A stretch of 64,000 bases of DNA from Antilocapra americana (lineage: Eukaryota > Chordata > Mammalia > Artiodactyla > Antilocapridae). The position numbers and the translations under genes were made by a program. The notes beneath the pieces are model-generated. The model made no database searches, had not been told where the DNA came from, and saw only the letters and a list, made by a program, of their open reading frames with translations. Below, piece after piece: positions 54,457 to 64,000 of this stretch; the first letter of the stretch is position 1, and each line of letters starts with the position of its first letter. The stretch is taken from contig ML664159.1 of the NCBI GenBank assembly GCA_007570785.1, forward strand, positions 2,499,610 through 2,563,609, given 5' to 3'.

Positions 54457-55385
54457 TGACTTTTTAATGGTAGAGAAGGCTTTTCTATGTGCAGAGGAAC
54501 ACTCCTAATTACTTGGATTTTAATTAATATTCATTATGTTGAAAGTTTTCCTGTTTAAACCATTAAGCACAATTCACAGATAGTACTTTTACATTGTATC
54601 TTATGCTACTGTATATTAGACTTTGCTACTGTATATTAGACTGTATTTTTTTGTAAATCAAATGGAACTAATTATTTGATTAATGTTTAGTTCATTAATA
54701 AATTAAAATTTCTTAAAAGGCCAATACCTCCTACATGATTAACCAGATTCCTTTAGGCATTTCAAATATGACTTTGCTACATTTTATTCTCTCCAACACC
54801 TCAAATATTTCACAGTACAGACTTATAAATCTCACAAACAAAATCTTTTTGAGAGTTTAAACACTTCGTTAGTAGATCAGACTTAAAATTGAATCATCAC
54901 CTTCTCCTAAGCATATCAAATATCTTTTAAAAAAAATCATAAATATAAAACAGCCCAAGGATTAAAAAAAAAAAACTTGCTACTAAACAATTCACACAAA
55001 AATATCACTAGCTAAAGATTTTAAAAATTTTAAATACTTTTCTGGGAGTTTACTCACTACCACTGTAGGTCAGCTGAGATTACTCAGTTGAAAAAGAATC
55101 AGAATTCAAACTCATGTCTTGGATTGTTATTGTGCCTTACTTTGTTTCTTAATTTTAAATGTCTGCTATCTCCCATCCTGTGGCATTTTATTAACTATAT
55201 GAGGGTTAAATGGGATAATTTATGTAGCCATCCTTACCTAATATTCAAACACCAGAAGTATTCAGTTATTCATCACAACTTAGAGTTATAAAGGAAGCGG
55301 AAGAAGACTACAGAGAGCCTCTCAATGTTGTTCTCTTCTTCCTTATAACAAAACCTAATTTTTCTCTGGTCACCATGCATGGATG
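54457..55385. other. AT-rich unique sequence with a 20-bp tandem duplication
   Basis: 54604-54623 and 54624-54643 are direct tandem copies identical except for the last base. No gene or named transposon. Short A-runs occur at 54931-54937 and 54966-54976. Confidence 0.55.
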
Positions 55386-55482
55386 AGTGCACTTAGTCAT
55401 GTCCAACTCTTTTGTGACCCCATGAACTGTAGCCCCCAGGTTCCTCTGTCCAAGGAATTTTCCAGGCAAGAATACTGGAGTA

Positions 55483-55735
55483 TCCTGCAATTTTACTATA
55501 TTCATTGATTAGCTCTAGTAATTTTCTGGTGGAGTCTTTAGGGTTTTCTATGTAGAGGATCATGTTGTCTGCAAACAGTGAGAGTTTTACTTCTTCTTTT
55601 CCAATCTGGATTCCTTTTATTTCTTTTTCTGCTCTGATTGCTGTGGCCAAGACTTCCAAAACTATCTTGAATAGTACTGGTGAGAGTGGGTACCTTTGTC
55701 TTATTCCTGACTTTAGGGAAAATGCTTTTAGAAAT
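55483..55735 (-). pseudogene. L1 ORF2 reverse transcriptase segment (inverted)
   Basis: On the minus strand it encodes an RT palm piece, [20 protein letters not shown], followed by [18 protein letters not shown]. The catalytic FADD box reads FADN (codons at 55564-55575), so the second aspartate is lost. It sits upside down relative to the rest of the element. Confidence 0.9.
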
Positions 55736-57324
55736 TCCTTGCATTCCTATTAACAACGAGAAAACAGAAAGAGAAATTAAGGAAACAATTCCATTCGCCA
55801 TCAAAATAAAAAGAATAAAATACTTAGGAATATATCTACCTAAAGAAACAAAAGACCTATACATAGAAAACTATAAAACACTGATGAAAGAAATCAAAGA
55901 GGACACAAATAGATGGAGATATATACCGTGTTCATGGATTAGAAGAATCAATATAGTGAAAATGAGTATACTACCCAGAGCAATCTATAGATTCAATGCA
56001 ATTCCTATCAAGCTACCAGCCATCCTTTTCAGAGAACTAGAACAAATAATTTCACAATTTGTATAGAAATAGAAAAAACCTTGAATAGCCAAAGCAATCT
56101 TGAGAAAGAAGAATGGAACTGGAGGAATCAACCTGCCTGACTTTAGGCTATACTACAAAGCCACAGTCATCAAGACAGCATGGTACTGGCACAAAGACAA
56201 ATATAGATCAGTGGAACAAAACAGAAAGCCCAGAGATAAATCCATGAACCTATGGACACCTTATCTTTGACAAAGGAGGCAACAATATACAATGGAGAAA
56301 AGACAATCTCTTTAACAAGTGGTGCTGGGAAAACTGGTTAACTACTTGTAAAGGAATGAAACTAGAATTCTAATACCATACAAAAAAATAAACTCAAAAT
56401 GGATCAAAGATCTAAATATAAGACCAGAAACTATAAAACTCTTAGAGGAAAACATAGGCAAAATACTCCGACATAAACCAAAGCAGGATCCTCTATGACC
56501 CACCTCCTAGAATATTGGAAATAAAAGCACAAATAAACAAATGGGACCTAATTAAAATTAAAAGCTTCTGCACAACAAAAGCAACTAAAAGCAAGGTGAA
56601 AAGGCAGCCTTCAGAATGGGAGAAAATAATAGCAAACAAAGAAACAGACAAACAATTACTCTCAAAAATATACAAGCAACTCATGCAACTCAATTCCAGA
56701 AAAATAAACGATCCAATCAAAAAGTGGGCCAAAGAACTAAACAGACATTTCTCCAAAGAAGACATACAAATGGCTAACAAACACATGAAAAGATGCTCAA
56801 CATCACTCATTATCAGAGAAACGCAAATCAAAACCACAATGAGGTACCACTTTACACCAGTCAGAATGGCTGCCATCCAAAAGTCTACAAGCAATAAATA
56901 CTGGAGAGGATGTGGAGAAAAGGGAACCCTCTTACACTGTTGGCGGGCATGTAAACTAGTACAGCCACTATGGAGAACACTGTGGAGATTTCTTAAAAAA
57001 CTGAAAATAGAACTGCCATATGACCCAGCAATTCCACTGCTGGGCATACACACTGAGGAAACCAGAATTGAGAGAGACACGTGTACCCCAATGTTCATCA
57101 CAGCACTGTTTACAATAGCCAGGACATGGAAGCAACCTAGATGTCCGTCAGCAGACGAATGTATAAGAAAGCTATGGCACATATACACAATGGAATATTA
57201 CTCAGCCATTAAAAAGAACACATTTGAATCAGTTCTACTGAGATGGACAAAACTGGAGCCTATTATACAGAGTGAAGTAAGCCAGAAGGAAAAACAACAA
57301 TACAGTATACTAACGCATATATAG
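55736..57324 (+). pseudogene. L1 ORF2 C-terminal half, broken
   Basis: The protein would be the endonuclease/reverse transcriptase of L1. Forward pieces: to 56066 ([35 protein letters not shown]) in one frame, and 56515-57324 (269 codons with leader) in another, ending at a normal-looking C-terminus. The cysteine/histidine C-terminal motif is seen as [15 protein letters not shown] near 56910-56955. Stops and frameshifts occur between 56067 and 56514. The 231-codon minus frame 56493-57188 is its shadow. Confidence 0.93.
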
Positions 57325-57783
57325 GGAATTTAGAAAGATAGTAACAATAACCCTGTATGTGAGACAGCAAAAGAGACGCAGATGTATAGGACAGTCTTTT
57401 GGACTCTATGGGAGAGGGCAAGGGTGGGATGATATGGGAGAACAGCATTGAAACATGTAGATTATCATATGTGAAATGAATTGCCTGCCCAGGATTGATG
57501 CATGATACAGGATGCTCAGGGCTGGTACACCGGAATGACCCAGAGGGATGGAGTCTGGAGGGAGGCGGGAGGGGGGTTCTGGAAGGGGAACACATGTATA
57601 GCCATGGCAGATTCATGTCAATGTATGGCAAAATCAACACAATAATGTAAAGAAAAGAAAGAAAGAAAGAATACTGGAGTAGGTTGCCAGTTCCTACTCC
57701 AGGGGATCTTCCTGACCCAGGGATCCAAGATCTCTTGCATCTCCTGCATTGGCAGGCAGAGTCTTTACCACTGGGTCACCTTA

Positions 57784-58054
57784 CATCCAGCTAATAGATT
57801 ACATTTGTCAGCTTCCCTTGCAGCTGAGTGTGACCATGTGACTAAATTCTGGCCAATCAGACAGGAGCAGAAAAAAGGTGCAACTGTAGAAGGTATCAGT
57901 AGACCCTTCAGTTCCCCTTTCTATTGCTTCAAATAAGGAGCCCCAGCAGCCATCGAGTGCCATGGCCCAAGGATGACAGACATACTAAGTTGGAAGGAGT
58001 TCTGGTCCCTGGTGACCACAGAACAACACGCAACTCCTAGACTGACTTTCTATT
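57784..58054. repeat. Old interspersed repeat fragment, unnamed
   Basis: 'cagcttcccttgcagctgagtgtgacc', split here as 'gcttcccttgcagctgag' and 'tctggccaatcagacagg', recalls an old mammalian repeat; related in wording to 46570-46830. Not assigned. Confidence 0.4.
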
Positions 58055-58066
58055 GATTTCTTTAAA

Positions 58067-58252
58067 AAATTTTTATTTCTTTACTTACTTTCAGCTGTGC
58101 AGTGTCTTCATTGCTTGTGCAGGATTTCTCTGGTTGCAGCAAGTGGGCTTCGTGGGTTTCTCATTGTGGTTGTGGGATCTTCCTGGACTGGAACATGTGT
58201 TCCCTGCACTGGTAAGTCAATTCTTATAGACTAGAGCACCAGGGAAATCCTA
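58067..58252 (-). mobile_element. CHR-type SINE, internally shortened
   Basis: T-rich tail, 'gtgcagtgtcttcattgc', complemented head ending 'gcaccagggaaatcc'. 'gatttctttaaa' and 'gatttattttaaa' at the edges fit a target-site duplication. Confidence 0.85.
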
Positions 58253-58265
58253 GATTTATTTTAAA

Positions 58266-59284
58266 TGAAAAGAAAATAAGTTTCTATCTTGTTTAAGCTC
58301 TTATTTTTTAAGACTCGATGAGTCATAGCCAGACTTTATCCTATTGCCCCACCTTCCTCAATGTCAGAACCCTGTCTTATGGGTTAGAAAATCAAGAATG
58401 TCACATATATTAGACACATGGACCCATTCTTTATAAAGTACGTATTTTTCAGTTGTTGCCACATTAGGGTTGTAGGTTTTTCAGTTTCTCTTTTATAATA
58501 TTTTATAGATGCAAACTTATCTTTCATAAGATCAAATTGTTAATTTAAAGAATATTTAAAACATCTCTAGAAGAAAATAAAAATGTAAATCAATGCTACC
58601 CTATTCCAGAGTCTGTGTAAGACGTGGGTCCCTCCGGGGTGCATGAGGCAAGCCTGGGGCTCTCAGCTGAGTTAATTAATTGGAGTCTCAGGGATGCTAG
58701 TCAGTTCCTTCTTTTACCTAGGGGCCCTCCCAGCCTTTGGCTCAGCCTCCCCCACACCTCACACTGCCAGATTGGCTCTCCTCACCCATTATTCCCAAAG
58801 CAGCTTGGCAGAAATATAACAAGAGTTTGAAGCTTTTCTTTCATTTAGCACTTCAAATATTTGAAATTGTACGGGATGACTCAATTCCAGGAAACTTCAG
58901 ACATCCTGTGACACTTGTTCACTGAAGTGTTAAAAAAAAAAGACCTACTCCAGGGTCTTACAGAACGATGTGAGCAAGCCAGCCTGTAGGAGGCAAGCAC
59001 AAAATGTAACTTCAGAAGAGAGGCTCTTTCATTGCCTTGTGGTTTGCAATGCTGGGCTTCCCTGCCCCACTCCTGCAGTGTTCTTTCGGCCCAGCCCTGT
59101 GTGCTGGGCTCTGGAAAGGCCTTGCCACTGACTTCCCCATGGCAACTGGCTCGCATGCTCCTCCAAAGGCTGTTATGAATGTCTGTTTAATTACAAACTC
59201 TTTCAAATCCTTTGAGGGGAATATTTACTAATGCTGATTAAAGCCTCAATGCAAGCCTTTATTTCTCTTAACTATCCTTCAAAG
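58266..59284. other. Intergenic, nothing recognised
   Basis: 1 kb without a transposon that I can name. Overlapping short frames at 58624-59231 on both strands have no domain. Confidence 0.45.
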
Positions 59285-59430
59285 TAGGCTTTGTGAGACC
59301 CATTTTACAGAGGAGAAAACTGAAACTCAGACGTTAAGAAGACTTAATCGGGATCTCAAAGCAAGTACTCACTGGAGTTGTGCGTTAATCTCAAACTCAG
59401 GCAGTTTTTTCTACTGCCTCACTCAGCCAT
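59285..59430 (-). mobile_element. MIR SINE (antisense)
   Basis: 'cccattttacagaggag', 'aaaactgaaactcagac' and 'tcaaactcaggcag' are the complement of MIR. Confidence 0.8.
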
Positions 59431-59474
59431 GTCAGAAAGGAACTGAATTATTAATGTCACTTGTTACCAGCAAA

Positions 59475-59630
59475 AGGGAAGATTCACAGGCTTTGGAAAA
59501 AGACCTGGGTTTAATTCCAGTTGGTTATTTCTGAGTTGTGTGAATCTGGGCAATGTTTTTAAACTTGGTTCTCCCATCTGTAAAATGGAATAATAATAGT
59601 ACCTACCTTAGTAGAGCTATTAGGAGAATG
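59475..59630 (+). mobile_element. MIR SINE (sense)
   Basis: 'aagacctgggtttaattcc', 'gtgtgaatctgggcaatg', 'ctcccatctgtaaaatgg', 'aataatagtacctacctt'. Inverted with respect to the MIR 45 bp to the left. Confidence 0.85.
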
Positions 59631-59704
59631 TAAAAAAAAAAGGTTGGCATATGCTGCGTACTGGATGAATAGAAGCAATGTTACGTTTTTGTTGTTATTG
59701 TTGC

Positions 59705-59895
59705 TTTTTTTAAAAATTAAAGTAGAGTTGACTTAAAATGTATTCGTTTCTGCTGTATAGTAAAATGATTTAGTTATTACATATATATATATACACATTA
59801 TTTTAATTATTTTTTCCATTATGGCTTATCACAGGATATTGAATATACTTCCTTGTGCTATGCAATAGGACCTTGTTGTTTATCCAATGATGGCT
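59705..59895 (-). mobile_element. Artiodactyl-type L1 3' UTR (antisense)
   Basis: 'agtagagttgacttaaaatg', a (TA)n run at 59780-59792, 'tgtgctatgcaataggacc'. Only the L1 3' tip is present. Confidence 0.8.
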
Positions 59896-59939
59896 TTTTT
59901 TTTTAATGACAGCTTTTAAAAATTATTCTTCAAGATGAT

Positions 59940-60980
59940 GGCTGAGTACCTAGAATATGCCAGGCCTAGGAGTTTCAGTAGCTTTTAAAATGGCATTAGA
60001 GAAATAGAAATTTAGTTTTTCTAATAGAAATTTAGTTTTTCTATACTTACTCTATGTCAAGACTGTTCTAGGGGCTGGGAGTCCTGAAGCCTACATTCTA
60101 TTGAGGTGAGAGGGAATCAATAAGTATAATAAATAAGTTAGTTATATAGTATATTGAACAATAATAAATGCTGTGGTGAAAAAGAAGTTGACAGTGGAGG
60201 AACATGGCACAGTGAGGTCATGGCCAGCCTCAGTGAGAAAGTGAGATTAGAACAAAACTTTGAAGGAGAGGAGTGAGTCAGTCAAGCAGACATCTGAGAA
60301 AAAAGAAAAAAGTGGATTTATTGTGAAGCTGAAATTTCAGATCCCTAACTTACAGGGCGGCCCCTTCAAGAACTTGGATCTAATTTTTATTTGTAATTTT
60401 TAAACAAAGGTCACAAAGTTGTATGCATTTCAGTATTTATCCTGCGGAAAAGTATTTCCAGCAGAAGAAACAGAGCAAAGCCTATGAGGTGAGTCCACTT
60501 GCCTTCTCAAGGAATAGCAAGGAGACCCATGCGGCAAGAGTGGGATGAGCCGAAGAGGTGGGAGAAAGTGGATAAGATCATTCAGGGCTTTGGTGGCTAC
60601 TGTAAGGACTTTGGCTTTTGTGAGAAGCCACTGGAGGTCTTGAGCAGAGTTGTGACATGACCCAATTTACACTGTGAAACATTGTTTTGCCCAGTACGTG
60701 GAGCAGAGACAAGTGAATGGTTGGGAGTCCGTGGCAGAAATCCAGAGGAGAAAGATGATGGTGGACAAATATGGCAACAATGATGTCACAGAAGTTGACT
60801 TTGAAGTCAATATACTTCAATATACTTTGAAGGTCAAGTCAACAGGATTTCCTGGTGGAATTGTGATGGGCTGCGAAGAAGAGAGAAGAATATTTAAAGT
60901 AGTGAAGCAGCATAAGATCACCAACAAAGTGAGCCTAGAGAGGGAAGAGGACCACATTTTGAGGCAAGATGCATGCTAAC
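59940..60980 (-). mobile_element. L2 fragment (antisense), long
   Basis: Complement of L2 from its 3' part ('gactgttctaggggctgg') toward ORF2 ('ctgtaaggactttggctttt', 'cttgagcagagttgtgacatg', 'gtcaacaggatttcctgg'). Hosts a 20-bp tandem duplication at 60004-60043. The 101-codon plus frame 60674-60979 is antisense to L2 and has no independent support. Confidence 0.7.
60004..60043. repeat. Perfect 20-bp tandem duplication
   Basis: 60004-60023 and 60024-60043 are identical 20-mers (begin 'atagaaattt'). Confidence 0.95.
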
Positions 60981-61344
60981 TTTTCAACAAAAATGTTTGG
61001 AAGCTCTGGCCTCAAATTTGATTGGGGTAATTCAGATAAAAGTTGAGATTTAATTCCTTCAACAGCCCCTTGTAATGTAATTGTCCTTTTTGTTTAATTA
61101 AATAAAACTAAGGTGTGTGTGAGGCTCAATTTTCCTCTCCCACTCTGTGAAATTCAACTAAGAAAATGTATTATATTAGGTCAAAGAAAAAAGACATCAG
61201 AATTGGAGTTTACAGTTAAGGGTTCTAGTCCCAGGCTGCAGCTAACGGAACCCTGTGCAAGTCACTTAAATCCCCAGTAATTGATCTCCACATGTAAGAT
61301 GAGATGATTGGAATACATGTCCCTTCCCCTTCTATTTTTATATT
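60981..61344. other. Intergenic, nothing recognised
   Basis: No named repeat or gene. Confidence 0.5.
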
Positions 61345-61471
61345 ATTCTTTTTTTTTTTTCTTGGCCATAGGCACACAGCCTGTGGGATATTAGTTCCCC
61401 AACTAAGGCTCAAACCCAAGCTCCCTGCAATGGGAATATGGAGTCTTAACCACTGATCTGCCAGGGAAGTC
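61345..61471 (-). mobile_element. CHR-2-type SINE
   Basis: T14-type tail, 'gatattagttccccaac', head ending 'gccagggaagtcc'. Confidence 0.92.
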
Positions 61472-61612
61472 CAGTACTTACATTATTATTTTTGAGATGA
61501 GTCTATAATTGGTAAGATTTCTTGTTTTGTTTGTCTTGTTCTTAATATAGTATAAGGAGGATAATTTGAGCAGAAACAACTTGACGCATTCTTTCTCTCT
61601 CTCACACCCATC
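61472..61612. other. Intergenic, nothing recognised
   Basis: No named repeat or gene. Confidence 0.5.
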
Positions 61613-61623
61613 TTGGTCTGCAT

Positions 61624-61899
61624 GCTGCTGCGGCTGCTAAGTCCCTTCAGTCGTGTCCGACTCTGTGCGACCCCATAGATGGCACCCCACCAGGCTCCCC
61701 TATCCCTGGGATTCTCCAAGCAAGAACACTGGATTGGGTTGTCATTTCCTTCTCCAGTGCATGAAAGTGAAAAGTGAAAGTGAAGTCTCTCAGTCATGTC
61801 CGACTCTTAGCAACCCCATGGACTGCAGCCCACCGGGTTCCTCCATCCATGGGATTTTCCAGGCAAGAGTACTGGAGTGGGGTGCCATTGCCTTCTCCA
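61624..61899 (-). mobile_element. Bov-A2 SINE with 11-bp target-site duplication
   Basis: Two BovA units joined by 'gaaaagtgaaagtgaag'. TTGGTCTGCAT lies perfectly on both sides (61613-61623, 61900-61910), so this is among the younger insertions in the window. Confidence 0.97.
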
Positions 61900-61954
61900 T
61901 TGGTCTGCATAAGCTGAACCAAATTCTTCCAGAAAAATGGAGTCACAACACTGT

Positions 61955-62017
61955 AAACTCTTGCATCTCCTGCATTGACAGGCAGATTTTTACCACTAGT
62001 GCCACCTGGGAACCCCA
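61955..62017 (-). mobile_element. Bov-tA head fragment
   Basis: Complement of the tRNA-like head only: 'atctcctgcattgacaggc' and 'gccacctgggaacccc'. The BovA body is absent. Confidence 0.75.
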
Positions 62018-62559
62018 ATATAAAATAAAAATTAAAAACAAAACAAAACTGAGAACACAGTCCTCTCTCTCTTTGTGGGATTCCTCCTGCGAAGGAATTG
62101 CAGGGAACACACTAAGCAATTTCTGCTGAGGAAAGGATGTTTCACTGTCCTGCCAACCTGTGACTCCCCTGCAGGTATTTCATCAGATTTTTGCCCTTAA
62201 AGAGAACTCAGGGCTGAAGCCAGTAGCAGCAGCTCGCATGTGTGTTGGATCATGAAGCCCCTTGAGAATCTGATGCAACAGCTGGTCTATCAGGTCAACA
62301 GGAAAGATATCTTTGGCAGCAAATATTAGAGATGGAACCCTCATCCTGTAATAAATGAAGATAGAAGTTAAGAGACTCGCCCTAAGCCTTGCTGTTGGTA
62401 AATGGTGACGGCAGACCTAAAATCTAGATCTTGACACTTGGCCAATGTTCTTTCCATTATACAGTGTGTGTCTTGACGAATTTTAAATTTCCTCTTTTTC
62501 CTATGAAGAGAGTTTTAAAAAATATTTGCGGGGCAGGGGGCATGCCATTTTTTGTTCTT
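62018..62559. other. Intergenic; weak MIR/L2 trace near 62350-62465
   Basis: 'agttaagagactcgccc' and 'aatggtgacggcagacc' could be an antisense MIR core. Otherwise nothing recognised. Confidence 0.4.
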
Positions 62560-64000
62560 AGTTCAATTCAGTTTGGTTCAGTTGCTCAGTCATGTCCGAC
62601 TCTTCGCGACCCCATGGACTGCAGCACTCCAGGCCTCGCTGTCCATCACCAACTCCTGGAGTTTACTCTAACTCATGTCCATTGAGTCAGTAATGCCATC
62701 AAACCATATCATCCTCTGTTGTCCCCTTCTCCTCCTGCCTTCAATCTTTCCCAGCATCAGAGTCTTTTCAAATGATTCAGTTCTTCACATCAAGTGGCCA
62801 AAATATTGGAGTTTCAGCTTCAGCATCAGTCCTTCCAATGAATATTCAGGACTGATTTCCTTTAGGATGGACTGGTTGGATCCCCTTGCTGTCCAAGGGA
62901 CTCTCAAGAGTCTTCTCCAACACCACAGTTCAAAAGCATCAATTCTTCAGAGGTCAGCTTTCTTTATTGTCTAACTCTCTTACATCCATACATGACTACT
63001 GGAAAAACCATAGCTTTGACTAAATGGACCTTTGTTGGCAAAGTAATGTCTCTGCTTTTTAATATGCTGTCTAGGTTGGTCACAGCTTTTCTTCCAAGGA
63101 GAAAGCGTCTTTTAATTTCATGGCTGCAGTCACCATCTACTGTGATTTTGGAGCCCCCAAACATAAATTCTGTCACTGTTTCCACTGTTTCCCCATCTAT
63201 TTGCCATGAAATGATGGGACCAGATGCCATGATATTAGTTTTCTGAATGTTGAGTTTTAAGCCAACTTTTTCTCTCTCTTCTTTCACTTTCATCAAGAGG
63301 CTCATTAGTTCTTCACTTTCTGCCGTAAGAGTGGTGTCATCTGCATATCTGAGGTTATTGATATTTCTCCTGGCAATCTTGATTCCAGCTTGTGCTTCAT
63401 CCAGCCCAGCATTTCTCATGATGTACTCTGCATATAAGTTAAATAAACAGGATGACAATATAGAGCCTTGATATACTCCTGTCCCGATTTGGAACCAGTC
63501 TGTTGTTGCTTTCTGACTGGCATATAGATTTCTCAGGAGGCAGATCAGGTGGTCTGGTATTCCCATCTCTTATAGAATTTTCCACAGTTTGTTGTGATCT
63601 ACACAGTCAAAGGCTTTGGCACAGTCAATAAAGCAGAAATAGATTCTTTTATGCAACTCTCTTCCTTTTTCAATGATCCAACAGATGTTGGCAATTTGAT
63701 CTCTGATTTTTCTACTTTTTCTAAATCCAGCTTGAACATCTGGAAGTTCACGGTTCACGTACTATTTAAGTCCGACTTGGAGAATTTTGAGCATTACTTT
63801 ACTAGCGTGTGAGATGAGTGCAGTTGTGCAATAGTTTGAGCATTCTTTGGCATTGTCTTTCTTTGGGATTGGAATGAAAATTGACCTTTTCCAGTCCTGT
63901 GCCCACTGCTGAGTTTTCCAGATTTGCTGACATATTGAGTACAGCACTTTCACAGCATCATCTTTCAGGATTTGAAATAGCTCAACTGGAATTCCATCAC
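62560..64000 (-). mobile_element. BovB LINE (minus), runs off the right edge
   Basis: Starts at the left with the BovB tail (complement of an 'actgaa'-type repeat: 'gttcaattcagtttggttcag') and continues through the complement of ORF2 to the last base of the window. The 5' part lies outside. No large internal deletion is seen in the 1.44 kb visible. Confidence 0.95.
62564..64000 (-). pseudogene. BovB ORF2 (reverse transcriptase), few disruptions
   Basis: The visible part reads, on the minus strand, from the RT thumb-proximal start (KVLYSICQQIWKTQQW) through motif A (FIDCAKAFDCVDH), QIGTGVYQGSILSS and the catalytic RYADD box near 63345, to VVMYGCKR. Three open blocks (63762-63953, 63570-63758, 62964-63566) share one frame and are separated only by single nonsense codons at 63762-63764 and 63570-63572. 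A two-base insertion near 62980 then shifts the frame. This makes it the least damaged BovB ORF2 here. Inactive as it stands. Confidence 0.93.

Larger units (their letters stand above)
55483..57666 (+). mobile_element. Ruminant L1, 5'-truncated with inverted 5' end
   Basis: The insertion is bounded by a perfect 15-bp duplication AAGAATACTGGAGTA (55468-55482, 57667-57681). 55483-55735 is L1 ORF2 in reverse orientation; from ~55736 L1 ORF2 runs forward through its C-terminus, the 3' UTR ('gacagtcttttggactctatg') and a (GAAA)-rich tail. The inverted and forward parts are neighbours in normal ORF2 order. About 2.18 kb in total. Confidence 0.95.
55386..57783 (-). mobile_element. Bov-tA SINE split by a 2.2-kb L1
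   Basis: The left part 55386-55482 is BovA body ('cttagtcatgtccaactc' ... 'caagaatactggagta'). The right part 57682-57783 continues exactly ('ggttgccagttcctactcc') to the complemented head ('ccactgggtcacc'). The L1 lies between and duplicates 15 bp of the SINE. Confidence 0.95.

Noticed and set aside
56493..57188. 231-codon open frame on the minus strand
   Set aside because: It is exactly antisense to the L1 ORF2 C-terminal half, whose plus-strand motifs are clear.
60674..60979. 101-codon plus frame
   Set aside because: Antisense to a decayed L2; no independent support.
62431..62974. Plus-strand frames of 84 and 99 codons
   Set aside because: Antisense to BovB ORF2 on the minus strand.
1..64000. 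CRISPR array, operons or other prokaryotic features
   Set aside because: No regularly spaced direct repeats; the sequence is plainly mammalian.

Overview
The window is nuclear DNA from a ruminant, most likely a bovid (cattle, sheep, goat or close kin). This rests on dense copies of families that are ruminant- or cetartiodactyl-specific: BovB (RTE-type LINE), Bov-tA and Bov-A2 SINEs, tRNA-Glu-type CHR SINEs, and L1 copies with the artiodactyl 3' end. Older mammalian layers (L2, MIR, L1M, MaLR LTRs, hAT DNA transposons) lie beneath them. Family names come from recognising sequence by eye; no library search was run.

I find no host protein-coding gene that I can support. The longer open frames are BovB or L1 ORF2 remnants, antisense shadows of repeats, or chance frames in GC-rich patches. 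The only host-type genes are a plausible tRNA-Gln(CTG) at 21063-21134 and a degraded tRNA-Asp(GTC) at 21148-21218. The window reads as an intergenic or deep intronic, repeat-rich region.

Layout. 1-12.4 kb: a BovB copy (1.8-4.15 kb), several SINEs, a long L2 split by an L1 that itself carries a Bov-tA (10.1-12.0 kb), and a BovB fragment with an inverted 5' half (12.1-12.4 kb). 12.4-20 kb: L1 3' ends, SINEs, low-repeat stretches, and a duplicated ~110-bp segment of which one copy holds a Bov-A2 and the other is the empty site. 20-24.7 kb: a solo LTR, a tiny truncated L1, the tRNA pair and SINEs. 24.7-30 kb: an L2 invaded by an L1M that was invaded by at least four SINEs, then a second L1M with a SINE. 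30-41 kb: SINEs, a MaLR LTR, a cluster of perfect hairpins at 34.2 kb, and long repeat-poor stretches that are candidate conserved noncoding DNA. 41-51.5 kb: two BovB fragments, a second solo LTR, a MaLR split by Bov-A2, a hAT element, and a second stack of nested elements. 51.5-64 kb: L2, L1 and MIR remnants, a 2.2-kb L1 with inverted 5' end inserted into a Bov-tA (55.5-57.7 kb), a Bov-A2 with clean target-site duplications, and a BovB on the minus strand running off the right edge.

The most informative material is the insertion history: many elements keep readable target-site duplications, so their order can be worked out. I do not see an obvious new molecular system. The best leads are two twin-primed (5'-inverted) LINE insertions, the filled/empty paralogous Bov-A2 site, the tRNA-Gln/tRNA-Asp/Bov-tA array, the hairpin cluster, and a SINE with an apparent 3' read-through tail.
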